Assembly: GCA_964036295.1 (NCBI GenBank)
Contig: OZ038466.1
Span: 17,541,097-17,605,096, forward strand
From: Plumapathes pennacea
Lineage: Eukaryota > Cnidaria > Anthozoa > Antipatharia > Myriopathidae
Direction: 5' to 3'
DNA: 64,000 bases
Positions 1 through 9,350 of this stretch are shown piece after piece. The number at the start of each line of letters is the position of its first letter. Position 1 is the stretch's first letter. The notes under the pieces were generated by a model that had not been told where the DNA came from, made no database searches, and saw only the letters and a list, made by a program, of their open reading frames with translations. Position numbers and translations under genes: made by a program.

Positions 1-217
1 GTGGACTGGGATCGACTGTACTGGACACAACACTACTATTGGGAAAGACGCTCAGGCTTCGACCACCCGCCATATCGAACTTGTTAAATGACAATATTTC
101 ATGTAGGGTCAGATAAATAAAACTGCCAGCACGGTTGGAGCCATTCGACTGAAAGACTTCTGGTGGTAAAATTATTTTGTTTCTTTCGTGGGCGAAGAGC
201 AGTCCATCTGTTTTGAT
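1..217 (-). CDS. GAIN domain exon (third), cut by window edge
   Basis: The acceptor is TTTATTTTAG with the exon starting at 217 in phase 0. The translation starts IKTDGLLFAHE, runs through ILPPEVFQ and then SFIYLTLHEI, and stays open to position 1, ending SSVVSSTVDPSP. The pattern of a 'DGL.F' start, then LPP, then a 'SVVS' strand is typical of the GAIN fold of adhesion GPCRs. This exon continues out of the window towards the expected GPS motif. The domain call rests on the combination with the two preceding exons and the HRM domain. Confidence 0.68.
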   Translation of the reverse strand, partial: MKTDGLLFAHERNKIILPPEVFQSNGSNRAGSFIYLTLHEILSFNKFDMAGGRSLSVFPNSSVVSSTVDPSP

Positions 218-622
218 CTAAAATAAAATAAAAGTCTTCTCAGATTGCTGTTTCCAATTATCAGTCGAGCAAGATATGAAGCAAAGCACATGGGAGTTAT
301 ATACTTCCATTGACATCCCCTTCTATAAATGCACTTTAGTGTGACGACTGCATGTGCCCAAGATTTCTCTCTCAAGAATAGAGGGGGCAATTTGTAGTGA
401 ATTTGAACGTGCAGGTATTATCAGTGTTCAGTGCAGTCTTGGTCTTGACCTTTCTGGTATGTTGTGAGCTGAGGCGTGTCTGTGCGTATTAGCTCTACTG
501 TGTGCATGTCGTGTGTGTGTGTGGCGTTAGTTGAGGCGCGTGAGTCTCATTTGTGTGTATCTACTGTTAAGAGGAGGGAGGGAGGGGTTATGAAATAGAG
601 TGGCCAACCTTGTAAGATTCAC

Positions 623-778
623 CTTATTATTATGTCCAACGTTATCCATTCTCATTACTATATTTGGTGTTTCTACCAAAGCAAATGAATTATTTCCTTC
701 ACCGTCAAGGCTGCTAGCTACGCTCAAACCATAGTTGTCCAATGTATTCACCAGGGTGGCGGAGAAACTATTGTCTTC
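623..778 (-). CDS. GAIN domain exon (second)
   Basis: This is a 156-nt phase 0-0 exon with acceptor TTTTTGCAG and donor AAG|GTGAAT. It encodes EDNSFSATLVNTLDNYGL, then SSLDGEGNNSFALVETPNI and VMRMDNVGHNNK. The 'LVNTLDNYGLSVA...L' helix and the following 'ETPNIVMRMDNV' strand match the helical-to-sheet transition of GAIN domains. The join to the next exon (HNNK|IKTDGLLF) is in frame and makes sense for the fold. An alternative donor 14 bases further (ACAAG|GTTGGC) gives phase 2 and does not fit the next exon. Confidence 0.68.
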
Positions 779-860
779 CTGCAAAAAGAAAAAATATTAG
801 AGTCTAGAAAGTAACTAAAAACCCTCCATGTGTTACTGAATGTGTAACGTACACGCATAA

Positions 861-1125
861 CAGGAGGCAGTGTGGCCGAGTGGCTAGGGCGCTGGACTCG
901 AAATCCGGAGGTCCCAGGTCCAAGTCCCGTTCTGACCACTAGCTGGATTTGTAACACGGCAGCCCCGAGTTCAAATCCTCAGCCACGTTATGTAAATAAC
1001 CAATTGGTTAGCCTCCGACTAGTTGGGATTCTTAACAAATTTACGTTTAGTTTAAGACGGCCGCACCAGCTCTGCTGAATTATTTACCGTGTATAAATAA
1101 AGATACATTACTTTTACTTTCTTTT
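861..1125 (+). repeat. tRNA-derived SINE in the GAIN intron
   Basis: The head is tRNA-like: an A-box match (TGGCCGAGTGG, 873-883) and a B-box match (GGTCCAAGTCC, 917-927) 33 bases apart. A body with AGTTGGGATTCTTAAC follows and the tail ends in TATAAATAAAGATAC then T-rich DNA. The anticodon-like loop reads CGA, suggesting a Ser-type ancestor. The acceptor stem does not close, so it is not a functional tRNA gene. It lies inside the intron between the first and second GAIN exons. Exact ends are uncertain because no target duplication is clear. Confidence 0.72.
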
Positions 1126-1154
1126 TTTGTTCAGCATTGTAAACGGTTACTCAC

Positions 1155-1439
1155 TTCATCCATTTGACGCCAGGTGTTCACATTGGTTTCCTCTAACAAG
1201 TTGCTTGCAGCAAGAAGAAACTTTTTTTGGTTTCCTGGGTTGCTCAAACTTCCATTTCCTTTTCCTGAGTTAAAGTCTGCCAGATGTGCCAGAATTTGAA
1301 CTGAAATCATTATATCGCCGCCATAGACCTGATCCGGCTTTCCCTCGTTATTTTGTGATGGTTTTGTTATGTATGTTAAGACTTCAAGGATTTCTGGAGC
1401 ACTTCTATTTGTTTGAGAACCTTCAACCAGAGCTCTTAC
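1155..1439 (-). CDS. GAIN domain exon (first)
   Basis: A 285-nt phase 0-0 exon has acceptor TTTATTCAG and donor GAA|GTGAGT. The product begins VRALVEGSQTNRSAPEIL and continues EVLTYITK. It holds GGDIMISVQILAHLADF and then FLLAASNLLEETNVNTWRQM. The 'D...SV.IL..L' helix and 'F...ASNLLEE.N...W' are hallmark helices of GAIN subdomain A, which normally follows HRM in adhesion GPCRs. The 3' end of the preceding HRM exon (GNE) joins in phase 0. GAIN acts outside the cell, where it usually performs or frames the autoproteolysis of these receptors. The cleavage motif itself is not in the window. Confidence 0.72.
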
Positions 1440-1559
1440 CTGAATAAAGACAGGCAATGTTAATGTGCGCAAAGTGGTACACCAAGTTGTCAAATTAATG
1501 TGAAGAAGTTTCACGCATAATCAGTTCAATACTAGATGCCGCTATTATCAGAAGCAACT

Positions 1560-1614
1560 TCTTAATTTAGAAGACATTCAAATAGATGTATTTTTGTTTT
1601 GTTTTTGTTTTTGT

Positions 1615-1646
<32 letters not shown>

Positions 1647-1920
1647 TGTTTTGTTTTGTTTTGTTTTTCATTATTAGTGGCTAATTACGTATGGTCGATA
1701 CTTTGTCAAAAAAGCTAAAAGTGAGTCGGGATCTTTTCCGCGAAATTCACGATTAGATTTGATGTTTGCTCACACTTGTGTGGGCAGTGAACCACCCTGA
1801 GTGGTCAACACTCAGCTAGCCGACTCCAAACCTCGCTCCCATGGACTTTTTCTTTTGGTTTTGAAGGACATTAAGGCCCCAGGAACGAGGTTGACCGACT
1901 CCTCATGAATCTGATAGTGC
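1560..1920. repeat. Intronic low-complexity (TTTTG/TTTTTG)n tract
   Basis: Positions about 1590-1665 are a run of GTTTTT and GTTTT units. The rest of the intron between the HRM second exon and the first GAIN exon shows no coding potential or recognisable element. Confidence 0.8.
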
Positions 1921-1926
1921 ACTTAC

Positions 1927-2030
1927 CTCGTTGCCCAAATCCACGTATTGTTTAGAAGTGCAATTTACGAAATTAGTGGCACCCCAATCTGCTGATCCGT
2001 TCCTCTTCAGGCACGCCCTCACAACTTTCC
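1927..2030 (-). CDS. HRM domain exon (second half)
   Basis: A 104-nt exon enters in phase 1 (acceptor TTTAATTCCAG) and leaves in phase 0 (donor GAG|GTAAGT). It encodes GKVVRACLKRNGSADW, then GATNFVNCTSKQYVDLGNE. The spacing of RAC, a Trp after a Gly/Asp stretch and NC matches the second half of the hormone-receptor domain. The phase change from 1 to 0 ends the run of symmetric cassettes, so exon shuffling or skipping upstream cannot pass this point without staying phase 1. Confidence 0.72.
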
Positions 2031-2258
2031 CTGGAATTAAAGCGAAACACATACGGAGGTCATTTCCAAGATGCCTATTGCCTCTATTTCAAAACAAGGC
2101 CACTAGCTTTCTTATAAAAAATACTTTTGATTTGCGGGAAAATTAAGATGCGTAGATAATTTTCGTAGAACGAGGGACTAATTGGAGTCTTGGAACTCTT
2201 TTTTTTTTCTTTAGTATTTTTCATGGATTAAAACGCAAATGCATGAGAACTTATCTAC

Positions 2259-2366
2259 CAGTAGCAGGTGCAGGGCATGGCTTCACGTCACGTGAGCCTT
2301 GATTTGTCGAGGACCAGTCAACTCCATCTTTACTTTCTTTGGGACACACGTCAAGCTTTGGCTTAT
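2259..2366 (-). CDS. HRM domain exon (first half)
   Basis: A 108-nt phase 1-1 exon has acceptor CTCTGCAG and donor CTG|GTAGAT. It encodes DKPKLDVCPKE, then DGVDWSSTN, QGSRDVKPCPAPATG. Cys-Pro, then Trp about nine residues on, then PCP is the signature of the HRM domain found before GAIN in adhesion GPCRs. It can accept any upstream phase-1 exon: splicing from exon B1 skips the damaged C1 and stays in frame. Confidence 0.72.
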
Positions 2367-2445
2367 CTGCAGAGATAATACCCAGTGACGTTAACACTTG
2401 TTGACATAACATTTTTACAAGGGTATACACCTAGCAGTAGTCAAT

Positions 2446-2702
2446 TCAGTGGACACTGGAGGAAGCGTTCCCTATTCTGTTTGTTGCCACACAACTGTAT
2501 CTGCCGTCATCGTCGAATACTGCACTATCGATAATAAGTGTAGAGTTCTTGTTTTTATGGGTGGCCCGTTGTGGTAGCCACGAATTGTCTTTTGTCCACG
2601 AAATTTTTGTCTCAGGTTCAGCACTGGTATTGCAGATCAGTTGCAATCTCTCTCCAACTTGAATATAAACGAATTGAAGCGGAGACAGTATCTTAGGTAA
2701 AG
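2446..2702 (-). pseudogene. Ig exon C1, frameshifted copy
   Basis: The exon begins like the other C exons (acceptor TTTTCAG, ALPKILSPLQF) and keeps the Ig cysteines (LICNTSAEP, GRYSCVATNR). Compared with C2, one extra base near 2456 (GGACACTGG against GGAACTGG on the plus strand) shifts the frame and gives an early TGA at 2446. The usual GTGAGT donor is also replaced by diverged sequence. It is the copy next to HRM. Either it is skipped in the mRNA, or the extra base is a sequencing error and a weaker donor at 2430 (GTGTAT) is used. Confidence 0.7.
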
Positions 2703-2814
2703 CTGAAAATAATCATCACATATGATAAGACACGACACTTTGGAGCTAACGTTGCCTTTGGGCGTTGACAAAACTCATGAGGTTCACTGAACAGTGGACT
2801 GAAACAAAACTCAC

Positions 2815-3078
2815 CATCCACAACCAAACTGGCGACTGCAGAACTGAACCCAGCTCGGCTTGAAGCAGCACACGTGTAACTTCCCTCAAACTTCTCTGTA
2901 TTGTTCACTGCGAACAGCGTCAGGTCCCATTTTTTAATGCTGTGTCTTGGAAGAGATCCACCGCTGAAGTTCCATTTGACCGACGGCTCAGGCACTCCAC
3001 TGACTTTGCATGGAAACGTAACGTTCTGCCCCTCAATTACTAAGCGGTCTTTGGGTCGCTCGGTGAACTGGGGTACGA
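2815..3078 (-). CDS. Ig exon B1
   Basis: A 264-nt phase 1-1 exon has acceptor CTATTTTCAG and donor GATG|GTGAGT. It encodes one Ig-like domain: VPQFTERPKDR leads in, the first Cys lies before KVSGVPEPSVKWNFSGG (tryptophan core), and FEGSYTCAASSRAG holds the second Cys. It carries LFAVNNTEKF in the E-F region. It reads straight into C1 or, with C1 skipped, into HRM. Good splice sites on both sides argue that it is a real exon. Confidence 0.82.
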
Positions 3079-3246
3079 CTGAAAATAGATTTACACACCA
3101 TTAAGTAAAGCACATATCATAAAATACTGTTATTTCTTTCTTGTACTGACTGCAAAAAAAATAAAAATATATATAAAGAATTAAAAGAAAACTTGAGTGT
3201 TAAAAACAATTGGCAAACTACAAATTGCAACTCGTGGTACACATAC

Positions 3247-3585
3247 ACAACACTTCAACGCTTAGTTCCGTGGTATGGTTGGTCCTCACTCCGTTAAACA
3301 CCTGGCATGTGTAATTGCCGCTTTCTTCATACGTGATGCCGGCTGTTCGCAGATACAGACGACTGGTGACGTTCCACTGGGACGGCTTCGCATATTCCAA
3401 AACCTGAACCACTTGGTTATTATGCGCTTCTGAGAACTCGGACAGGTTCTTGATTTCCTTCCCATCTTTCTTCCACACGACACTAGGCAGGGGTTTCCCG
3501 TATCCATAGCAGTCGACCGTGATGTTTCTCGTACCATTCATGAGTTTCAGGCTATGAGACTTCGGGATATAGATGCGATGAGGCG
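3247..3585 (-). CDS. Ig exon A1
   Basis: A 339-nt phase 1-1 exon encodes one Ig-like domain. The start is APHRIYIPKSHS, the B-strand cysteine lies in VDCYGYGKPLP, the core is VVWKKDG, and ESGNYTCQVFNGV holds the partner Cys. Several Asn-X-Ser/Thr sites occur (NGT, NLS, NVT, NYT, NHT), as expected for an extracellular domain. The acceptor follows a long poly-T tract (TTTTTTGTAG), and the donor is TTGT|GTATGT. The poly-T and the AAAT-rich block upstream vary in length between units. Confidence 0.82.
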
Positions 3586-3589
3586 CTAC

Positions 3590-3745
3590 AAAAAAAAAAC
3601 AAAAACAAAAACAAAAACAAAAAACAAAACAGAAAAGAAAAGAAAAAAGATGAAAGATAAAAAGTAATAATAAAAAAAAAAGTAAAAAAATAAATAAATA
3701 AATAAAAGTAAAAAAGTAAAAAAGTAGACTCCTGTTAACACACTT
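3590..3745. repeat. A-rich and (AAAT)n low-complexity block before exon A1
   Basis: It is the polypyrimidine tract of the A acceptor (on the minus strand) followed by AAAT/AAAAGT repeats. The same block sits before A2 to A5 with a different length in each, a useful marker of unit age. Confidence 0.8.
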
Positions 3746-4286
3746 CCAGACAAAATACGTCATGTGGTAGGTGTTAGGTTAAAAACAAACAAAAAATATC
3801 TATTTAACAATATCTATTTAACATAGTCACGATACAAGCCGCGCGCTGATTGGTCGAAAACCGTGGTTTGCCAGAGTATAAACCACACTTACCCGTGGTT
3901 TATAAGTTATAAACCACGCTTACGTCATCCTCTGGCAAAAAAAAGAGAAAATAATGCGAGAATGGAGTCACCAATGCCCAACTTCGAGATAAAATTTGGC
4001 TTTAAGTGAAGACACCGGCTAGTACGGTTCACCGTGAATCGGTAAAGAACGTGACCTCATCAAAAAGCACTTCAACAGTTTGGAGAGGGAAAATCTATGT
4101 CGAAGAACGGCAAGTTTCTTGTCAGCGTTGTGGAAAGCGACTCGGTTTAAGCACTGTCCCTAAGTACAGCATATTTGGGAGTCACAATTACATCAGTGGG
4201 TTGTTTGAATGAAGTTGAATGCTTCAACAAGGAAGGAGAGAGCAAATCATTCAGTTGAAGAATATCAGCCGTGAGCAATCACTTAA

Positions 4287-5077
4287 AGGATAACTCCGAC
4301 CAAAAATTAATGCATTTTTAAATAAACCTTAAAGGTACGGATAATCCATATTCGAACTGCTTTTGCACATATTGCTCTTCAGGAATTTTTTAAAAATCCT
4401 TGAATGTCACTATTTTGCGAGTTTTGGCCTCAAACACCGCGGCGCAGAATTCGCGTGTCAGCGGTAATTTTTATCAATGTGTGACGTAGTGTATGGGGAG
4501 CTTGAAGATGGCGGCGGGTCACAGAGTGAATTGTTTATCGTCTCAGACGATAAAGCGAGGTTTGTTGGAGGTGGACGGTTCGAAAAGATCGTAGACACAG
4601 TGTCCGCCTTCAGATTCATAATTGAATTTCCATCAAGAAGCTATGCTCTCATACAATTTACGCTCGAGGCAGTCTGAAGTGAACCGGCGGCTCGGAGCAC
4701 ACGACAGAATTCTTTGAAAGGATAGGATCTTCTCCAGAAATTTAGGCCAGCCGTATCTTGCGTCTGTTGGAATTCCTGTAAAGTCGATTGTAGTTGATAC
4801 CCCTGGCTTTGCTCGAGTCAATTCGGCGATTGAACGCATCCGACACATCACCTTGCCTTTGTAAAACTCTCAAGCTCCCCATACTATACGTCACAAATTC
4901 ACAAAATTGCCGCTGACATGCGAATTCTGCGCCGCGGTGTTTGAGGCCAAAGTTCGCTATTCATTGATTTTTTACGAAATCGAGAAGCGCAATACGTGCA
5001 AGAGATGTTCGAATATTGATTCCCCGTACCTTTAGGGTTTTTTTAAAAATGCATCAATTTCAGGTCGGAGTTATCCT
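4287..5077. mobile_element. TTAA-bordered non-autonomous element, 791 bp
   Basis: The ends are AGGATAACTCCGACC and its inverse, flanked on both sides by TTAA (4283-4286 and 5078-5081). The inverted similarity extends well inwards: the GGCGCAGAATTCGC region near 4441 reappears inverted near 4921. TTAA targets are characteristic of piggyBac-type transposition, but the tips do not start with CCC, so the family is open. Confidence 0.68.
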
Positions 5078-5446
5078 TTAACATGAACGGCGAAGACAGA
5101 CGAACAGACGTGTTTGTAGTGATGCAAGAGAAAGAATTTCCGACGATGTGACTGAAAAAAATGATTGAAGAATTTTCGGACGGACTTCAAATGATTGTAC
5201 TACGAGATAGAGTCAAGAAATCGGTAAGTTTTCATTCACACAATTTTCGAGTCGGCCGTTGGAGCATTTGTTGATTCCCTTCAAATTTGCATTTTATGCA
5301 CTAGCCGACTGTATGATTTCATGTACTTGTAGTCCAAATTTCTACGGGAAAATATATAGATCTTATTAACCGAGCGCGCGGTCCGTACAGTAAGTTATGG
5401 ACCGAGTTTTTTTCGTCGCCTTATGGCCCGAGCGCGCTTCGCGCGC

Positions 5447-7910
5447 GTTCTGATTGGTCAATTTTACCGGTCCATAACTTACTGTACGGACCGCAAAATC
5501 AGTTTGCACATGTGGATCGCAAATTATTACTCAAAAAGTTGCTAAACGTTTGTCATAAAAGGCCCAGAAGTGCAATGGGAAGTTTAAACGTTCCGGATAC
5601 TCACTGTTAAGTTACGATGATCGGGGAAAGCTTACAATCTTGGAAAATGACCGTTACGAAGAAGGAAAACATCCGAGGAAAAAATTGCTTGCGACCTCAG
5701 CCGTCATTGACAACAAGCGCTGCAGAGTATGGAGGGTTGTTTCACCTCTGTGTTCAAATTTGCACACTTGCCAGGAAGAAAGTGGAAAGCGAACAATCAC
5801 CGTGAACAGTTATGACTAAAACCGTGCAAGAATCAAGTTTTGCAGACATGTTTGCTCGTCATGGCGCGCTGTGGAGACTGTAAATAAATTTTTCACAATG
5901 CACGAGAACTCTGTATTTCGAAATCACTGACTGGGACAAAAACGCCGTGGTGATTTGAGGACGTTTATTTTGCTGGAAGATACCTAAACGCTCCACGAGG
6001 AGGCAGGAAAATTAAGCGGTGAGTTTTGAATAATATAACTTTCAACGATGTGTTGGTCGCAGTTTGTGATGAAATGATTTTCTTTTAGTGCCATTTTGCC
6101 TTCTACATTATTGTACGTGTAAGAAACTTATTCAAAAGAATAAAAAATACTCTGAGTTACAAAGCAGTTTCTTCTGGAAAGAGATAAGACTGCAGTTTTT
6201 TTAAATCTTTAGTGAGCGAGCAAGGGCGAGTTCGAGTCGTTCACCGAATAAAGTTCACTGCAGTGTCGTTGTTTGACACACGCTATGGGCCATTTCATTC
6301 AGTTTAGAACAAATTAGTATTTATCTAGGCAGTTGGTTCGACAGACGCTTATTTTCTTTCAAGATTTTCAAATCGGTAGAATTGTAAGCTGTTAACTGAA
6401 TTTGTTGTGAAAACAAACGTGCGTAATTCATGCCTGATCGCGATTGATGTTGTTGAATGAACGAGACGAGTACTCGTGTTTTGTGTTTGCCTAAAGATCT
6501 AAAGCCATATAATAAATATCTTATTAACCTCGTTTGCTTGGTCCGTACCGTAAGTTATGGATCCTCGTTTTTTTCGTCGCCTTATGGCCCTCGCGCGAAG
6601 CGCGCTCGGGCCATAAGGCGACGAAAAAAACTCGGTCCATAACTTACTGTACGGACCGCGCGCTCGGTTAATAAGATCTATTTATTATATGGCACTGATA
6701 CTACGCACGCTACGATTGGTTAATTTACCGGTCCATACTTTCCTGTACGGAGGGCCATAAGGCGACGAAGAAAACGAGGATCCATAACTTACGGTACGGA
6801 CCAAGCAAACGAGGTTAATAAGATATTTATTATATGGCTTTAGATCTTTCGGCAAACATAAAACAAGGCCCCAACAAGTACTCGTCTTGTTCATTCAACA
6901 ACATCAGTCGCGATCAGGCATGAATTACGCACGTTTGTTTATTCACAACAAATTCAGTTAACAGCTTACAATTCTACCAATTTGAAAATCTTGAAAGAAA
7001 ATAAGCGTCTGTGGAACCAACTGCCTAGATAAATACTAATTTGTTCTGAGCTGAATGAAATGGCCCATAGCGTATGTCAAACAACGACACTGCAGTGAAC
7101 TTTATTCGGTGAACGACTCGAACTCGCCCTTGCTCGCTCACTAAAGATTAAAAAAAACTGCAGTCTTATCTCTTTCCAGAAGAAACTGCTTTGTAACTCA
7201 GAGTATTTTTTATTCTTTTGAATAAGTTTCTTACACGTACAATAATGTAGAAGGCAAAATGGCACTAAAAGAAAATCATTTCATCACAAACTGCGACCGA
7301 CACATCGTTGAAAGTTATATTATTCAAAACTCACCGCTTAATTTTCCTGCCTCCTCGTGGAGCGTTTAGGTTTCTTCCAGCAAAATAAACGTCCTCAAAT
7401 CACCACGGCGTTTTTGTCCCAGTCAGTGATTTCGAAATACAGAGTTCTCGTGCATTGTGAAAAATTTATTTACAGTCTTCACAGTGCGCCATGACGAGCA
7501 AACATGTTTGCAAAACTTGATTCTTGCACGGTTTTAGTCATAACTGTTCACGGTGATTGTTCGCTTTCCACTTTCTTCCTGGCAAGTGTGCAAATTTTAA
7601 CACAGGGGTGAAACAACCCTCCATACTCTGCAGCACTTGTTGTCAATGACGGCTGAGGTCGCAAGCAATTTTTTCCTCGGACGTTTTCCTTCTTCGTAAC
7701 GGTCATTTTCCAAGATTGTAAACTTTCCCCGATCATCATAACTTAACAGTGAGTATCCGGAACGTTTAAACTTCCCATTGCACTTCTGGGCCTTTTATGA
7801 CAAACGTTTAGCAACTTTTCGAGTAATCATTTGCGATCCACATGTGCAAACTGATTTTGCGGTCCGTACAGTAAGTTATGGACCGGTAAAATTGACCAAT
7901 CAGAACGTGC
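5447..7910. repeat. 2.46 kb near-perfect inverted repeat (palindrome)
   Basis: The left arm (5447-6591) and right arm (6751-7910) are reverse complements with few mismatches over about 1.15 kb, separated by about 160 bp. Each arm carries the same 60-codon stretch (MIGESLQSWKMTVTKKEN...) in opposite orientation. The spacer is made of inverted pieces of the outer flanks (5370-5440 and 7920-8000), so the structure looks like two copies of one element joined head to head. The recurring terminal motif is GGTCCGTACAGTAAGTTATG. Confidence 0.8.
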
Positions 7911-8197
7911 GTAAAATCAATTTGCGGTCCGTACAGGAAAGTATGGACCGGTAAATTAACCAATCGTAGCGTGCGTAGTATCAGTGCCATATAATAAAGT
8001 TCTTTACTGTGAGATGTTGTCTAATTTTATAGAACAGACGGCCTGGTTGAAAAGTTGAAGCGAAACTGTACTGACTTGGCAATTCGGACCGCCGAACCGT
8101 TTAGGAGAATCTATTTTTTCATCGCTGTTAGCATTCCAACATTTTTGATGAATAAAGACAGTTTTATTGTGAAAGTTTTGAAATTCTATGTTATAAA

Positions 8198-8384
8198 ACA
8201 AATAAACCAGCTTCAAGCGTGCTCCGTTCAGAAATAAAGCACTTAGCAAGTGCCGAGAGCACTCAAGAAGTGGGGAAAAACGCTCGCCTTCGGCTCGCGT
8301 TTCTCCCTACACTTCTTTCGTGCTCACGTCACTTGCTGCGTGCTTTATTTCTGAACGGAGCACGCTTGAAGCTGGTTTATTTGT
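8198..8384. mobile_element. Foldback MITE, 187 bp
   Basis: Both halves fold on each other: ACAAATAAACCAGCTTCAAG at the left is matched by CTTGAAGCTGGTTTATTTGT at the right. The arms continue through GCGTGCTCCGTTCAGAAATA, and CTCGCCTTCGGCTCG forms the tip. No coding potential. Confidence 0.75.
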
Positions 8385-8619
8385 TAAACAAAAAATATCT
8401 ATTTAACAATGAGGAATATTTTCGATGGTTAAAATTTTCTTTGAGAAGACCTGTTACTTATCAATTCACTGAAAATCAAAAATATAATTAAATATCACAA
8501 GGTTCTATTGACATTTTATAACTATGTACGATTATGGTGGAGGTGTACAATAAATGCATTCAGCTTTGCAGTGGAATGAGTCCTCTTGAAAAAATACGTA
8601 TTTCAGAAAGAACACTCAC

Positions 8620-8886
8620 CTTGAACCTCAACAGTGGAACTGGAGGAAACGTTCCCTTGTCTGTTTGTTGCCACACAAGTGTATCTGCTGTCATCGTCGA
8701 TAACTGCACTATCGATAATAAGTGTAGAGTTCTTGTTTTCATAGGTGGCCCGTTGTGGTAGCCACGAATTGTCTTTTGTCCACGAAATTGTTGCATCAGG
8801 ATCAGCACTGGTATTGCAGATCAGTTGTAATCTTTCCCCAACTTGAATATATACGTCTTGAAGCGGAGACAGTATCTTAGGTAAAG
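8620..8886 (-). CDS. Ig exon C2
   Basis: This 267-nt phase 1-1 exon has acceptor TTTTCAG and donor CAAG|GTGAGT. It encodes an Ig-like domain with ERLQLICNTSADPDATISW, then TKDNSWLPQRATYENKN and RYTCVATNRQGN. The usual DDGRY of this exon family is DDSRY here, a change in the tight turn before the second cysteine that none of the other C copies shows. The frame is fully open. Confidence 0.82.
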
Positions 8887-8998
8887 CTGAAAATAATCAT
8901 CACATATGATAAGACACGACACTTTGGAGCTAACGTTGCCTTTGGGCGTTGACAAAACTCATGAGGTTCACTGAACAGTGGACTGAAACAAAACTCAC

Positions 8999-9262
8999 CA
9001 TCTACAACCAAACTGGCGACTGCAGAACTGAACCCAGCTCGGCTTGAAGCAGCACACGTGTAACTTCCCTCAAACTTCTCTGTATTGTTCACTGTGAACA
9101 GCGTCAGATCCCATTTTTTAATGCTGTGTCTTGGAAGAGATCCACCGCTGAAGTTCCATTTGACCGACGGCTCAGGCACTCCACTGACTTTGCATGGAAA
9201 GGTAACGTTCTGCCCCTCAATCACTAAGCGGTCTTTGGGTCGCTCGGTTAACTGGGGTACGA
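8999..9262 (-). CDS. Ig exon B2
   Basis: A 264-nt phase 1-1 exon encodes an Ig-like domain with FPCKVSGVPEPSVKW, WNFSGGSLPRHS and GSYTCAASSRAG. Compared with B1 it has LFTVNN in place of LFAVNN. The intron after it towards C2 (about 110 bp) is conserved with unit 1. The intron before it carries a 1.35 kb insertion. Confidence 0.82.
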
Positions 9263-9350
9263 CTGAAAATAGATTTACACACCATTAAGTAAAGCACATA
9301 TCATAAAATACCGTTATTTCTTTCTTGTAGTGACTGCAAAAAAAAAAAAA

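Larger units (their letters stand above)
3811..8386. mobile_element. Transposon nest inserted between Ig units 1 and 2
   Basis: In the other units the intron between exon C and the next exon A has no such sequence. Here 4.6 kb of foreign DNA is flanked by a direct repeat of about 22 bases (AAAAAATATCTATTTAACAA at 3791-3810 and again at 8389-8409). Inside are a palindrome-rich edge (3840-3940), a TTAA-bordered element (4287-5077), a 2.5 kb inverted repeat (5447-7910) and a foldback MITE (8198-8384). No intact transposase is visible. The nest lies in an intron and need not affect the protein. Confidence 0.68.

Noticed and set aside
870-943. Functional tRNA-Ser gene
   Set aside because: A and B boxes and an anticodon-like CGA loop are there, but the acceptor stem does not pair and a SINE body follows.
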